Shown here: one piece after another, positions 8,399 to 18,282 of the stretch
Layout of the letters: each line of letters begins with the position of its first letter
Numbering within the stretch: the stretch's first letter is position 1
Assembly (NCBI GenBank): GCA_012517325.1
Contig: JAAYVF010000060.1
Span: 35,023-99,022, forward strand
DNA length: 64,000 nt
From: Myxococcales bacterium
GTDB taxonomy: Bacteria; Lernaellota; Lernaellaia; Lernaellales; Lernaellaceae
Reading direction: 5' to 3'
The notes under the pieces: model-generated
The model's input: the letters and a program-made list of their open reading frames with translations, nothing else
Database searches by the model: none
Told to the model about the DNA's origin: nothing
Position numbers and translations under genes: made by a program

Positions 8399-10525
8399 TT
8401 AGGGTTGCGGCCGGAAGTGGTAAAGCTCGAAATCCGGCCCGGCGGCCAATCGCGAAAACCGTTCCGGATGCTCGCGGGCCCAGGCGCATTCGGGCGGGAA
8501 ACCGTCCGGCTCATGGGCCAGATAAACCGCTTCGGTCGCCGCCAGTTTTTCCGCGAAAAACATCGTCACCCCCGCTGCTTCCAAGGCCGCCCGCCAAGCC
8601 TCGTAACTCGGATTGTGCTCGCGCCAGGGAGCTTTTTCCCGCGAGCGATCCAACAACCCGCCCTTTCGCAGACGCCGGACGTAATCGTGCAGCCGGCAAT
8701 CCAGGCAGCCGTCCGAGGGAACCGAAACGACCCGGTTCGTCCCGTCGCGCCCCGCGAGGTAATAGGGCCGATTAGTCCCGGCATAGGCCACCACCTGCCC
8801 GCGCTCGCGCCAGATCGGCAGGTAACCGGCGAGCGGCAAATCGCCGAACGTGGAGATTTCGGTTTTGACAAACGCCCCGCCGTGCGGCGAAGCGAAGATG
8901 GTCGCCAGCGTCGCCGCCAGAGCGAAAGCCAGAACCCACGGGGTCGGTGAACCCGCCCCCCGCCACCGGCCGATCCATAAAACCAGGGCCGCGACGGCAA
9001 ACACTAGCAAACCGACGCCCCAGCCCTCGCCCGACAGCAGCCCGCGCGCCCGTACCGGCAGGAGGCCAAGGGAAAAATCCGTCCCCGGCCCGATCAAAGT
9101 CAGACCGATTCCCGCCAAAGCCGCCGCCGCCAGAACCTTCGGCCAGGGGCCGCGTTCCGGCCAGGCCGCCAGCGGTAAAAACGCCAGCGCCACCACCCAC
9201 AGTAAAAACCGGTCCTGGGAACTGAACGGCACGAAGAGGAAATGCCAGACCAGCGCCACCGGCGCGATCCAGGCGAACGGCCGCCAGGCGGGCTGCCGCC
9301 AGGCCGCAACCATTCCGGCGACGATCCCGGCCAGGCCCAGCGGCGCCAGCCAAAGCCCGCAGGCGTGCGTCGCCACCGCCAGTGCCGCTCCCGGTCCCGG
9401 AACGTGGAAGGCGCTTTGCAGCATGGCCTGACGCGTATAGGCCCCGGCGAAGAGGTGCCGGCTGAAGGCCGAAACATCGAGGGGGAAAAGCGGATTGCCG
9501 GTCAGCGCCCAATTGCGCAGATACCAGGGCAGGCCAAACGCCAGCAGCGGCAGCAGCCAGGCGAAAAGCGCCCGGCCGTCGCGCCGCCCGGCGGCGAAGA
9601 CGAGAAACGGCAGTGCGATCAGCGGCGCGTAAGCCGGAACCACGGCCTTGACGCCGAACGCCAGGCCTAAACTCAACCCCGCCAGCGCGGCCGCGGCCCG
9701 CCGGCCGGACATTCGATAATCTTGCGACCAGGCCAGCGACGAAAGAAAGAACGAGGCCATGAACAGATCGACAGCCGGCGCGGACGCCTGGCGGCCGGCC
9801 CACGGCACGAAACAGAAAAGCAGCGCCGGCCAATAGACGGCCGCCGAACGCCCGCCCAGCGAACGCCCCAGCCACAGCAGCGCGGCGATCGCCAAGCCCA
9901 GAAACGGCAATTGCCCGATCTTGGCGACGGCGTCGACGCCGCTCAGCTTGAATTGCGTCAGGTTCGTCACGGCCCCGCGCCAAGGCGCCATCAACCACCC
10001 GAACCACACCTCGCCCCAGGCCGGCGCGTACGCCGGCGCCGCGTCGCCGTACGGCGTGTCGATCAGAAAAATCCGGCCCGCGTTCAGCCACTGCGCGGGA
10101 AAGTGAAGATGGTAGGTCAGCGCGTCGTATTCGACGACCGGTTGCGCCAGCCGGGCCCCCACCGCGCCGGCGACGATCGCCAGCGCGAGCAGGCCGACGA
10201 ACCGCATCCAGGCCGGCGCGGCCGGCCAGGCGGGATCCTCGCCGCCGGATCGGGGGCGCTCGCAACGGCCCAGGAGGACCGCGGCGATCAGCGTCGCCAG
10301 CGCGACGAACCCGAAACCGAAAAGCGAAAAACAACCGCACCAACCGAGCAGGCCGCCGGTCCCGGCCACCAGGGCGAAGGCCATCAACAGGGCGGCCATC
10401 AGGGTTTGCAGTGAATCGGCGCCGGGCAGCAATCGACGGCTCAGCCGCCGCGCCAGCCAGAAAGGCGGCACCAGACAGGCGACAGCGATCAGCGGATGAA
10501 CCAAATGAAGCGTCATCGGCGGCAT
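8399..10525 (-). CDS. Polytopic GT-C-like membrane glycosyltransferase, substrate unknown
   Basis: A 708-residue integral membrane protein with about 11-13 hydrophobic segments. The first luminal loop reads EYDALTYHLHFPAQWL, the acidic-loop pattern of GT-C/GT39-like enzymes that use polyprenyl-phosphate sugars. The C-terminal 150 residues are soluble and Cys-containing (CLDCR). It is divergent from the next three genes, which belong to the same broad class, so the four probably serve one glycan or glycoprotein pathway. No sequence feature defines the sugar. Codon 4 is also ATG and may be the start. Confidence 0.7.
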   Translation of the reverse strand: MPPMTLHLVHPLIAVACLVPPFWLARRLSRRLLPGADSLQTLMAALLMAFALVAGTGGLLGWCGCFSLFGFGFVALATLIAAVLLGRCERPRSGGEDPAWPAAPAWMRFVGLLALAIVAGAVGARLAQPVVEYDALTYHLHFPAQWLNAGRIFLIDTPYGDAAPAYAPAWGEVWFGWLMAPWRGAVTNLTQFKLSGVDAVAKIGQLPFLGLAIAALLWLGRSLGGRSAAVYWPALLFCFVPWAGRQASAPAVDLFMASFFLSSLAWSQDYRMSGRRAAAALAGLSLGLAFGVKAVVPAYAPLIALPFLVFAAGRRDGRALFAWLLPLLAFGLPWYLRNWALTGNPLFPLDVSAFSRHLFAGAYTRQAMLQSAFHVPGPGAALAVATHACGLWLAPLGLAGIVAGMVAAWRQPAWRPFAWIAPVALVWHFLFVPFSSQDRFLLWVVALAFLPLAAWPERGPWPKVLAAAALAGIGLTLIGPGTDFSLGLLPVRARGLLSGEGWGVGLLVFAVAALVLWIGRWRGAGSPTPWVLAFALAATLATIFASPHGGAFVKTEISTFGDLPLAGYLPIWRERGQVVAYAGTNRPYYLAGRDGTNRVVSVPSDGCLDCRLHDYVRRLRKGGLLDRSREKAPWREHNPSYEAWRAALEAAGVTMFFAEKLAATEAVYLAHEPDGFPPECAWAREHPERFSRLAAGPDFELYHFRPQP

Positions 10526-10546
10526 CTTGCCACGCGATCCGGTCGA

Positions 10547-10578
10547 CTCACAAGACGGGAATCACTATGTTATAGTGA
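10547..10578 (+). promoter_or_regulatory. candidate promoter with an overlapping palindromic operator
   Basis: The short divergent gap holds CTCACA (10547-10552), an 18-base spacer and TATAGT (10571-10576), followed by a GGGGGAAG ribosome-binding site and ATG at 10601. The perfect 7-base inverted repeat TCACTAT-GTT-ATAGTGA (10562-10578) covers the -10 box. A repressor bound there would block transcription of the rightward operon. The -35 match is only 4 of 6. Confidence 0.45.
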
Positions 10579-10600
10579 AACAAACGATCTCGGGGGAAGT

Positions 10601-12319
10601 ATGTCGCCGGCGAAACGGCACAACATCACGGGGCCGGTTTGGCTCTTGTTGTTTCTGCTCTTGGCGTTACCGGCCACGCGGGTCGCGGGCAGCAACGTCA
10701 TGAGCCGCTTCGCCACCGCCGTGCAGGCCATCGATCTGGGCGATCTGGATTTGGGTCCGTACGCCAAGCGGACGAACGACGCCGCGGTTTACGACGGCCG
10801 GGTTTACAGCGACAAAGCCCCCGGCGTCACGCTGGCGTTGATGCCGGCCTATTTCCTCGTCCGGCCGCTCGGCTTGCCGTTCGACGCCGCGCGCCACCTC
10901 TGCCGCCTGCTGACGCTGACGCTCTTCACCTTGCTGACGATGCGGCAACTGAACCGGCGATTGCCGCAACTGGGCGTGGAGCCGCTCATGGCCGCCGCGA
11001 CGGTCGCGGCCTACGGCGTCGGCACCGTGGCGTATCCCTATTTCTTCATGCTGTACGGGCACGGGTTCGCCGCCAACGCGGTGACGCTCGGCGTCCTGTA
11101 CCTGATCGCCTACCGGCGCGAGCCCGAAAAACTCGACGCCTTGGCGTTGAGCGGCTTCTTCTTCGGCCTGGCCATCCTATTCGAATATCCGACCGCACTG
11201 CTCGGACTGTTCGCCGGGCTTTACCTGCTGACGTTCGAGCGGCGTCTCGGCCGCGTCGCCGCCTTCGCCGCACTCGGCGCCCTGCTGCCGCTGGCCGTTA
11301 TCGGCGCTTACAACCTCGCGGCGTTCGGCGCACCGTTTCGCTTCGGGTACGACCTCGCGAAAAAAGACGCCCATTACACGGCGGCGATGGCGTCGGGCTT
11401 CATGGGCATCGGCCGGCCGACGCTCGGCAACCTGCTGCTCCTGACCTTTTCGCCGAGCAAGGGATTGTTTTTCTGGAGCCCCTTGCTGCTGCTGGGCGCG
11501 GCGGGCCTCGGGCCGACGATCCGCCGCCAACCGCGCGAGGGCTGGCTGCTGGCGGCGATGGCGGCGGGCTACCTGGCGCTGTTCGCGGGCTACTTCGAGG
11601 CCGGCGGCGGCGCCTGCCTGGGCCCGCGCCACGTGACGCCGATCATCGGGCCGTTGCTGCTGGCCGGAGCGCTCTTCGCCTCCGGCGCGAAACCGCTTTG
11701 GCGCGGGGCCTACCTCGGCCTGGCGGTCCTCTCGAGCCTGCTGGTCTGGGCCGGCGCGTTTTCCGATCCGCAAATGCAGGACCGGCTCGTCAATCCGCTG
11801 TGGGATTTCGCGGCGCCGATGCTGCGCGAGGGAATCGGTCCGGGCAATCTGCTGGGTCTGCCCGACCGGGTCGCGACCGGGCTGGCCCTGGCGCTCTTGC
11901 TGGCCGTCTGGGCGGGCGTGCTTTTCGCCGTCCGCCGGGAAGAACCGCCGGCGCGCCGCCAACTCTCTCTCGCGGCCGGCGGGTGGCTCGCGGCCGGATT
12001 GATTTTCTACCTCGGCGTGACCCCGCTGCTGCCGCGCACCGAGCCCGGGCTGGTGCATCAAATCCTGGGCAACCATTTCGTCCTGCAAAAGAATTTCGCC
12101 CGCGCCGCCGAGGAATACGAAACGGCCTGGACGACCCGGAAAGACCCCTGGATTCTCTACTATCAGGCCAAGGCCTACCGGCACCTGGGCGACGAAGCGC
12201 GCGCGACGGCGACGCTGGAAAAGTTGGCGGCAGCGGACCCGGCGATTTTGCCGCCGGCCGAAACGAAGGGTGAGGCGGATTCCCCGCCGGAACCAGTCGC
12301 GGGAGGCGGCCAACCTTGA
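10601..12319 (+). CDS. Polytopic GT-C-like membrane protein with C-terminal TPR
   Basis: The 572-residue protein starts at ATG 10601, preceded by GGGGGAAG; a longer in-frame reading to 10496 would run into the divergent gene. It has about 10-12 membrane segments. The first external loop carries the motif YSDKAPG, seen in uncharacterised GT-C-like families. The last 70 residues (from about 500) form one or two TPR helices. It is the first gene of a three-gene operon, and its TGA overlaps the next start (TTGA). The glycosyltransferase role is inferred from topology and neighbours. Confidence 0.65.
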   Translation: MSPAKRHNITGPVWLLLFLLLALPATRVAGSNVMSRFATAVQAIDLGDLDLGPYAKRTNDAAVYDGRVYSDKAPGVTLALMPAYFLVRPLGLPFDAARHLCRLLTLTLFTLLTMRQLNRRLPQLGVEPLMAAATVAAYGVGTVAYPYFFMLYGHGFAANAVTLGVLYLIAYRREPEKLDALALSGFFFGLAILFEYPTALLGLFAGLYLLTFERRLGRVAAFAALGALLPLAVIGAYNLAAFGAPFRFGYDLAKKDAHYTAAMASGFMGIGRPTLGNLLLLTFSPSKGLFFWSPLLLLGAAGLGPTIRRQPREGWLLAAMAAGYLALFAGYFEAGGGACLGPRHVTPIIGPLLLAGALFASGAKPLWRGAYLGLAVLSSLLVWAGAFSDPQMQDRLVNPLWDFAAPMLREGIGPGNLLGLPDRVATGLALALLLAVWAGVLFAVRREEPPARRQLSLAAGGWLAAGLIFYLGVTPLLPRTEPGLVHQILGNHFVLQKNFARAAEEYETAWTTRKDPWILYYQAKAYRHLGDEARATATLEKLAAADPAILPPAETKGEADSPPEPVAGGGQP

Positions 12320-14049
12320 AACGCGCGATCACCCTCGCCTTGCTGGCGGCCGTTCTCCTGGTGGCGGTCTGGCCCCTGCTGCGGCCCTATCAGGTGGCCG
12401 GCCACAGCACCTACGTCGATCTCGTGCGGATCGTGGCGTTTCACGAGGCCGCCCACAACGGCGACTACACGCCGCGCTGGTTGCCCGATTTTTACTTTCA
12501 TTACGGTAGCCCGTTGTTCAATTTTTACGCGCCGCTGACCTATTACGTGATCGAACTGTTGCACGTGATCGGCGGCAGCGCCTTCTGGGCGTTGAAGCTG
12601 GCCTACCTGCTCTTCTGGCTGGCGGCGGCGGCGGGCATGTATTTTCTGGCCCGCGCGGTGTTCGATCCGGACGGCGCGTTCGCGGCCGCGGCGGTTTACG
12701 GCCTGGCGCCCTACCTGCTGACCGACATTTACGTGCGGCACGGCATCGCCGAATTCGCCGCCTTCGCCTGGATGCCGTGGATCCTGCTCGGCCTGTGGCG
12801 CACCCAGCGCGCCGAGGGACGCTACGGCCCCGTGCTGGCCGCGTTGGCCTACGCCGGCTTGATTCTGACGCACAACATCACCGCGATGATCGCCAGCCCG
12901 TTTCTACTGCTGTTCGTCATGGTCCGACCGGAAAGCCGGCGTCAGGCCGTCCGCGCCGCCGCCTCGTTGATGTACGGCATCGGCCTCAGCGCGTTTTTCT
13001 GGCTCCCGGCCATGTGGGAAGTGAAATACGTGCAAGCCGCGCCGAGCCTGACCGGCGGTTTTTTCGAGTACCGCCACCACTTCCTGGCCTTCTGGCAGCT
13101 TTTACGGCGACACTGGGATTACGGCAGCAGCCAGGCCGGTTTCAACGACCGGATGGGATTCATGTACGGCGAATGGCTTTGGCTGTCGTTGATCGCGGCG
13201 CTGTTGATTCTGGCGCTTCCCTCGGTGCGCAAGAAGCTGACCGCCAATCGCCCGGCGATCTTCTTCCTCGCCGCCGCGGCCGCCTGCCTGTTCATGACGG
13301 TCGGCGCGTCCGCCTGGCTGTGGGGATGGTTCCCGCTGCTCTCGTTCGTGCAATTCCCCTGGCGGTTCCTGCTGCCGGCCTCGGCTTTCGGCGCGGTTCT
13401 GGCGGCGTATCCGTTCGGCCTGGCCGCGGAAAAAACCCGGCCCTACCTTAGCTGGCTGCTCGTGCTTCTGGCGTTGCTGGCCTCGGTTTCCTTCTGCCGC
13501 GCGCGCTACGTTTTTCAGGACACGGCGAAAAATTCCTTCGCCTTCGTCTTCGCGCCGGAAGCCGCGGCCGCCGCCCGCGACTCCAACCTGGTCCGTCCCG
13601 ACCGGTTTCTGGACATTGAGACGATCCGCCGGCTGGGCGTGACCAGCACCGCCAGCAACGATTACCTGCCGAAAACCTGCGTCAAGGTGCCCGACCACCT
13701 GCCCGACAACGCCGCCGAGTCAGGCGGCGACGAACTGACCGTGCTCAGCTCGCGCTGGGGTTACGGGCAGATGATCGCCGAGGTGCAGGCCAACGTTCAG
13801 CAGGACGTTTTATTCAATCATTTTTATTTCCCGGGTTGGGAAGCGAAAGTCGACGGCGTGGCGACGCTGGTGCGCCCGGAGCCGGAAACCGGCCGGATGA
13901 CGGTCACCGTCGAGCCGGGGCGGCACTTCGTCGAACTGCATTTCGCCGACACGCCGATCCGCCTGATCGGCCAGTTGATCGCCGTGGCCACCGCGCTGAC
14001 GCTGTTGTTGTGGGCGGTTTTCGTGCTGCGCTACGAGGAAGAGTCTTGA
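12316..14049 (+). CDS. Polytopic membrane protein, YfhO/6-pyruvoyl-tetrahydropterin-synthase-related type
   Basis: A 577-residue integral membrane protein starting with TTG inside the preceding stop (TTGA, 12316-12319). About 11 membrane segments cover residues 5-410 and one more lies at the C-terminus. Residues about 430-540 form a soluble beta-rich domain. The first loop has HEAAHNGDYTPRW and the pattern YGSPLFNFYAPLTYY, typical of large membrane proteins annotated as related to 6-pyruvoyl-tetrahydropterin synthase and of YfhO-like GT-C proteins. The substrate is unknown. The C-terminal segment resembles the YfhO ending, where a beta domain precedes a last helix. Confidence 0.65.
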   Translation: MKRAITLALLAAVLLVAVWPLLRPYQVAGHSTYVDLVRIVAFHEAAHNGDYTPRWLPDFYFHYGSPLFNFYAPLTYYVIELLHVIGGSAFWALKLAYLLFWLAAAAGMYFLARAVFDPDGAFAAAAVYGLAPYLLTDIYVRHGIAEFAAFAWMPWILLGLWRTQRAEGRYGPVLAALAYAGLILTHNITAMIASPFLLLFVMVRPESRRQAVRAAASLMYGIGLSAFFWLPAMWEVKYVQAAPSLTGGFFEYRHHFLAFWQLLRRHWDYGSSQAGFNDRMGFMYGEWLWLSLIAALLILALPSVRKKLTANRPAIFFLAAAAACLFMTVGASAWLWGWFPLLSFVQFPWRFLLPASAFGAVLAAYPFGLAAEKTRPYLSWLLVLLALLASVSFCRARYVFQDTAKNSFAFVFAPEAAAAARDSNLVRPDRFLDIETIRRLGVTSTASNDYLPKTCVKVPDHLPDNAAESGGDELTVLSSRWGYGQMIAEVQANVQQDVLFNHFYFPGWEAKVDGVATLVRPEPETGRMTVTVEPGRHFVELHFADTPIRLIGQLIAVATALTLLLWAVFVLRYEEES

Positions 14050-15986
14050 CGCGCCGCCGCGACGAGATCCTCGCCTTCTTCGCGCCGCTGGCGCTGTACC
14101 TCGCCACGCTCGTACCCACCATCCACCTGGGCGATTCGGGCGAACTGACCCTCGGCGCGGCCCTGTTGGCGATTCCGCACGTGCCGGGCTATCCGCTGCT
14201 GGCGACCCTCGGCCACGCCTTCGCGCAAGTGCCGCTGGCGCATCTGGCCTGGCGCGGCAACTTCTTTTCCGCATTTTGGGGCGCGCTGACGGTCTGGGCG
14301 CTTTACCGCTTTCTGCTGGCGCTGACCGGCCGCCGCCGGGCCGCGTTGGCGGCCGCCCTGTTGTTCGCGGTCACCTACACGCTGTGGGAACAGTCGTTGA
14401 AAATCCGCGCCTACCCGCTCAACACGTTTTTCGCCGTGGGCGTCCTCTATCTTTCCCTGCGCTGGCGGCAGACTTTCGACCGCCGTTATCTGCTGTCCGC
14501 CGCGTTTCTCTTCGGCCTGGGGCTCGGTAATCACGAAATCCTGCTGGTCGTCGCCGCCGTGCCGCTGGCCTGGGTGGCCGCGCATCGCCGCCGGCTGCAA
14601 GGTCGGGATTGGCTGCTGGGTATTGTCCTCGTCGCCCTGGGCGTCTCGATCTATCTCTATCTGCCGATCCGCGCCGCGACCGGGCCGGCCCTCAACTGGG
14701 GCGATCCGAGCACGCCGTCGCGCTTGCTCGATTCACTGTTGCAACGCCAGTACGCCGGCAAAATGTTCAATCCCGATTGGGGACCGAAGCTCGCCATACT
14801 GCGGGTCATCGCCGCCAGCTTCCCGGACGAATTCGGGGCGGCGGCTTTCCTGCTCGGCTGTCTGGGCCTGATCGTCCTGGCCCGGCGCGACGCGGTTTTC
14901 GTGCTCGGCCTGTTCCTGATGGCGCTGCTCAACGTGCTGTTGCGCATCAACTATATCGGCGAGGATGAAATCTTCCAGGTGCGCCGCTACCTGATCAGTT
15001 CCTATCTCGTCGTCGCCGTCGGTCTGGGCGCGGCGCTCGCCGAACTCGAAGCGCGGGCCGAAACCGCCGGTCGTCCCTGGCTTTCGCGCGTCTTTCAGTT
15101 GCTGCTCGTGCTGCTGATCGCCTTTCCCGCGCTGAAGCATTACTCGGCGAATCAGCAAGCAAAAAACTGGGTGGCTTACGAGGCCTGGCAGAACGCGCTG
15201 AGCCATCCGGCGCCGAGCTACGCCTTGTTCGTCGGCGGCGACAACAATCTCTTTCCGCTCTGGTATCTGCAAATCGGCGAGCGGCGGCGACCCACCGTGA
15301 CCGTGCTGCCGCGCGGCGGTTTCCGCGGGGATTGGGTCGTCGAAAAAATGGGCCGCACCCTGCCGCCGGACACCATCCGGATGCGGCCGGAATACGTCGC
15401 GGCCGGCTTGCACGACCCGCTGTTTCTGTCGACGGTGGCCAACCTGCTCGACGATCGCCGGCTGCCGCTCGCCTTCGTGTTCGATCACGTGGCCAACCCG
15501 GCCGACGACGAAGCGTTGCAGGAGTTGCGGCTGCGACAACCGCCGATCTACGACGGCGCCTTGTCCTGGTGGGTCACGCCGCCGGCCCGGCCGCAAGAGG
15601 CCTGGCGCTTTTATCAAACGGCCGCCATTCTCGATCCGGACCTGGTGCGGGACCATCACACGCAGACCGTCGCGACCGATTACAGCGTCTATTACGTCCG
15701 GCTGGCGCGGTTCGCGGAAAATCAAGCGCAACCGGAATCGGCCGAAACCGCCTATCAAAAAGCCCGCGCGGCCGATCCGGCCAACGACGCCGCGCTGGCG
15801 CAAAACGCCAACTTCTTCGCCCGTCAAAACCGCCTGAACGAGGCCGTCGCCCTTTACCGCCAGGCCATCGCCCTGAATCCGCGCGAAGCGCGGCACCATC
15901 ACAATCTGGCTTTGATTCTGGAAGCGGCCGGCCGGCCGGCCGAGGCGGCCCGCGAGTGGGAACTGGCTAAAGCAGCGAGACCTTGA
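14046..15986 (+). CDS. DUF2723-type membrane protein with TPR tail
   Basis: A 646-residue protein starting with TTG that again overlaps the previous stop (TTGA, 14046-14049). The N-terminal half has the DUF2723 signature: GDSGEL, then HVPGYPL and RGNFFSAF, with about 10 membrane segments. Members of this family are GT-C-like and are implicated in protein O-mannosylation in Bacteroidetes and related phyla. Two or three TPR units occupy about residues 560-646. Its 3' end overlaps the convergent TonB-receptor gene by 20 bases. Confidence 0.75.
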   Translation: MTRRRDEILAFFAPLALYLATLVPTIHLGDSGELTLGAALLAIPHVPGYPLLATLGHAFAQVPLAHLAWRGNFFSAFWGALTVWALYRFLLALTGRRRAALAAALLFAVTYTLWEQSLKIRAYPLNTFFAVGVLYLSLRWRQTFDRRYLLSAAFLFGLGLGNHEILLVVAAVPLAWVAAHRRRLQGRDWLLGIVLVALGVSIYLYLPIRAATGPALNWGDPSTPSRLLDSLLQRQYAGKMFNPDWGPKLAILRVIAASFPDEFGAAAFLLGCLGLIVLARRDAVFVLGLFLMALLNVLLRINYIGEDEIFQVRRYLISSYLVVAVGLGAALAELEARAETAGRPWLSRVFQLLLVLLIAFPALKHYSANQQAKNWVAYEAWQNALSHPAPSYALFVGGDNNLFPLWYLQIGERRRPTVTVLPRGGFRGDWVVEKMGRTLPPDTIRMRPEYVAAGLHDPLFLSTVANLLDDRRLPLAFVFDHVANPADDEALQELRLRQPPIYDGALSWWVTPPARPQEAWRFYQTAAILDPDLVRDHHTQTVATDYSVYYVRLARFAENQAQPESAETAYQKARAADPANDAALAQNANFFARQNRLNEAVALYRQAIALNPREARHHHNLALILEAAGRPAEAAREWELAKAARP

Positions 15987-18282
15987 TGCCGCCGAAGGGC
16001 AGGAACGGCAACTGGTAGATCGGTTTGCGCACCGGCTCGTCGAGCCCCTGTTCGTTCTCGTAATAGTAGCCGTACAGGTTGCGCTCGTTGTAAACGTTGT
16101 AGACCTCGACAAACGCCGCGAGGTCGAGGCGCTTGTGCAAGTGCCAGGTGCGTTCGGCGCGGACGTCGAGCCGGTCGTACAGCGGGAACCGGTCGGAATT
16201 GAGCGGGCCGCTTTCCGCCTGCCAGAAGCGCAGGAACGTCCGCGGGAATTCCTCTTCCCAGCCCTCCACCGGCGTATTGGGTCGGCCCGTCGTCAGGCGG
16301 AAGCTGGTTGAAAAGACCCAATCCTGCAGGGCGCGGACGTTGGCCACCAGCGCCAGGGTGTGCCGCTGATCCTGTTCCGGGTAATACCAGCCGTAGCGGC
16401 CCATCCCGTCGTTGTAGCGCACCTCGGAGACGGAATAGGCGACCCAGCCGTCCCACCAGCCGGACAGCTTTTTCTGGAAGAACGCCTCGAGGCCCTGGGC
16501 ATTGCCGAAACCGGAATTGGTGTAGAGGATGTCGGGGATTTCGTTTTGCAACACGAAGTCGGTCTGTTCGAGAAAGCTGCCCGCCGAGCCACTCATGTCC
16601 TGATAGATCCGGTCGTCGAATTCCTTGTAGTAGGTTTCCAGCCGGACCATCATGTTTTCGCCGACGCCCTGTTCGAGGCCGACGACGAAATGGGTCGATT
16701 TTTCCGCCCGCACGTTCGGGTTGCCCAGTTTTTCGTCCGAAACGAAACTGTTGTAAGGCGGCAGGAAATAGATGCCCCAGCCGGTTTTAAGGACCGTGCT
16801 CTTCGTCAGGTTGGTGGACATACTGGCGCGCGGGCTGAACACCCACCCGTTTTTCGTCGCCATGAAGCGGTCGAGCCGCGCCCCGATGTTGGTGCGCAGC
16901 CGCTCGGGCACGATTTCCGCCTCGTGCTGCACGTAGAACCCATAAAGCTGCTTGGGCTTGGAGTCGGAAAACTCGATGTTGTAGTACTTGTTTTCGGTCG
17001 AGGACCGCGCGCCCGGCGTGTATTCCGACAGGGGGAATTTCGCGCCGATGTCCAGGTCGACCCGGCCGTAGACGCCGCCGAGCTTGAAGACGTTGCGCGG
17101 CACGCTGAACTGCACGTCCTCGTTCACGTAGAAGCCGCCGGCGTCGGCCCGGCCGAAATAGCTGTTGGCGCCCGAGGTGACGTTGCCGCTGGCGTTGAGC
17201 AACTGGTAGCTGGCCGAGGTGCTCGACAAAAACCAGCTATTGGGCAGGAAATTGTAATTCAGGCCGTACACCTGGGTGATCTGATTGTAGTAGGCGGAAC
17301 CCTCGTCGACGATCGACGGGTTGTCCTCGGTGATGTTCGCCCGTGCCCCGTCCTCGCTGCGGATGGCCAGGGCCACCAGGCGGTGCATGTCGTTGGGTTC
17401 CCACGTCGCGCGCAGCATCACGTCGGAAAAAACCGGAATCGGAACGTCGGTCCAGTTGAGCAGGCGCAGCATGTAATCGTAATAGCTGCGCCGCGCGTTA
17501 ACGGTCCAGGTCACCTGGTTGCCGGCCGGGCCCGAGGCGAGCGCCGAGGCCGAGAGCAGCGAAACCTCCGCGATGCCATCGACGTGATCGCGGTTGCCGT
17601 CGCGGTAGGTGATGTCCAGCACGCTGCCGGTGGCGAAGGGATACTGCGCGGGGAAGCCGGCGGCGTAGAAGGTAAAGTTCTTCACCAGGTCGGTGTTGAT
17701 GATCGACATGCCGATCCCGAAGTGATACGGGTTGGCCAGCAACTGCCGGTCGAGCACGATCAGGTTTTCGTAGTTTTCCGAGCCGCGCACGTACATGTCA
17801 CTGGTGAAATCGGTGTTGGAGACGATGCCGGGCAATTGTTGGATGGCCTTGGTGATGTCTTCCAACGCGCCGGCATTGCTCTGGATTTCCTCGCGGGTGA
17901 ACGTGTGGGCGCTGGTCTGCGGGGTTTCGTCGACCGGCGCGCGGTCGGTGATGACGATTTCCTTCTGGGTGAACGTCACGCTGAAGCGCAGTTGCACGTC
18001 GAGCGTCACGGCCTCGTCCGCTTTGACGCCGACCTGACGCGTCGCGGGATCGTAGCCCTCGGTGTGAAAGCGCAGGTTGTAGTTGCCGGCCGGCAGGTCG
18101 GTCAGTTCGTAGCGGCCGTTCTCATCGGAAAACACCGTCCGGGCCTTGCCGACGATCTTCACCTCGGCGCCCATCACGGGCGTGCCGTCCTCGTCGGTCA
18201 CCAGGCCGTTGATCGAGCCGGCCAGCGCCAGGCCCGGCGCCAGCCAGCAAATCAGCAGAATGAAGAAACCGAAACGTCGCAC
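15967..18282 (-). CDS. TonB-dependent receptor with N-terminal CarboxypepD_reg domain
   Basis: Outer-membrane active transporter, 771 residues. A signal peptide (1-21) is followed by a carboxypeptidase-regulatory-like beta-sandwich (about 22-105), a plug domain (about 120-230, with the plug pattern QQLPGIV) and a 22-strand-type barrel with aromatic-rich strands. No substrate can be read from the sequence. No TonB/ExbBD gene lies nearby. It may carry a complex organic ligand, as other receptors with the N-terminal extension do. Its 3' end overlaps the convergent membrane-protein gene by 20 bases. Confidence 0.88.
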   Translation of the reverse strand: MRRFGFFILLICWLAPGLALAGSINGLVTDEDGTPVMGAEVKIVGKARTVFSDENGRYELTDLPAGNYNLRFHTEGYDPATRQVGVKADEAVTLDVQLRFSVTFTQKEIVITDRAPVDETPQTSAHTFTREEIQSNAGALEDITKAIQQLPGIVSNTDFTSDMYVRGSENYENLIVLDRQLLANPYHFGIGMSIINTDLVKNFTFYAAGFPAQYPFATGSVLDITYRDGNRDHVDGIAEVSLLSASALASGPAGNQVTWTVNARRSYYDYMLRLLNWTDVPIPVFSDVMLRATWEPNDMHRLVALAIRSEDGARANITEDNPSIVDEGSAYYNQITQVYGLNYNFLPNSWFLSSTSASYQLLNASGNVTSGANSYFGRADAGGFYVNEDVQFSVPRNVFKLGGVYGRVDLDIGAKFPLSEYTPGARSSTENKYYNIEFSDSKPKQLYGFYVQHEAEIVPERLRTNIGARLDRFMATKNGWVFSPRASMSTNLTKSTVLKTGWGIYFLPPYNSFVSDEKLGNPNVRAEKSTHFVVGLEQGVGENMMVRLETYYKEFDDRIYQDMSGSAGSFLEQTDFVLQNEIPDILYTNSGFGNAQGLEAFFQKKLSGWWDGWVAYSVSEVRYNDGMGRYGWYYPEQDQRHTLALVANVRALQDWVFSTSFRLTTGRPNTPVEGWEEEFPRTFLRFWQAESGPLNSDRFPLYDRLDVRAERTWHLHKRLDLAAFVEVYNVYNERNLYGYYYENEQGLDEPVRKPIYQLPFLPFGGIKVSLL

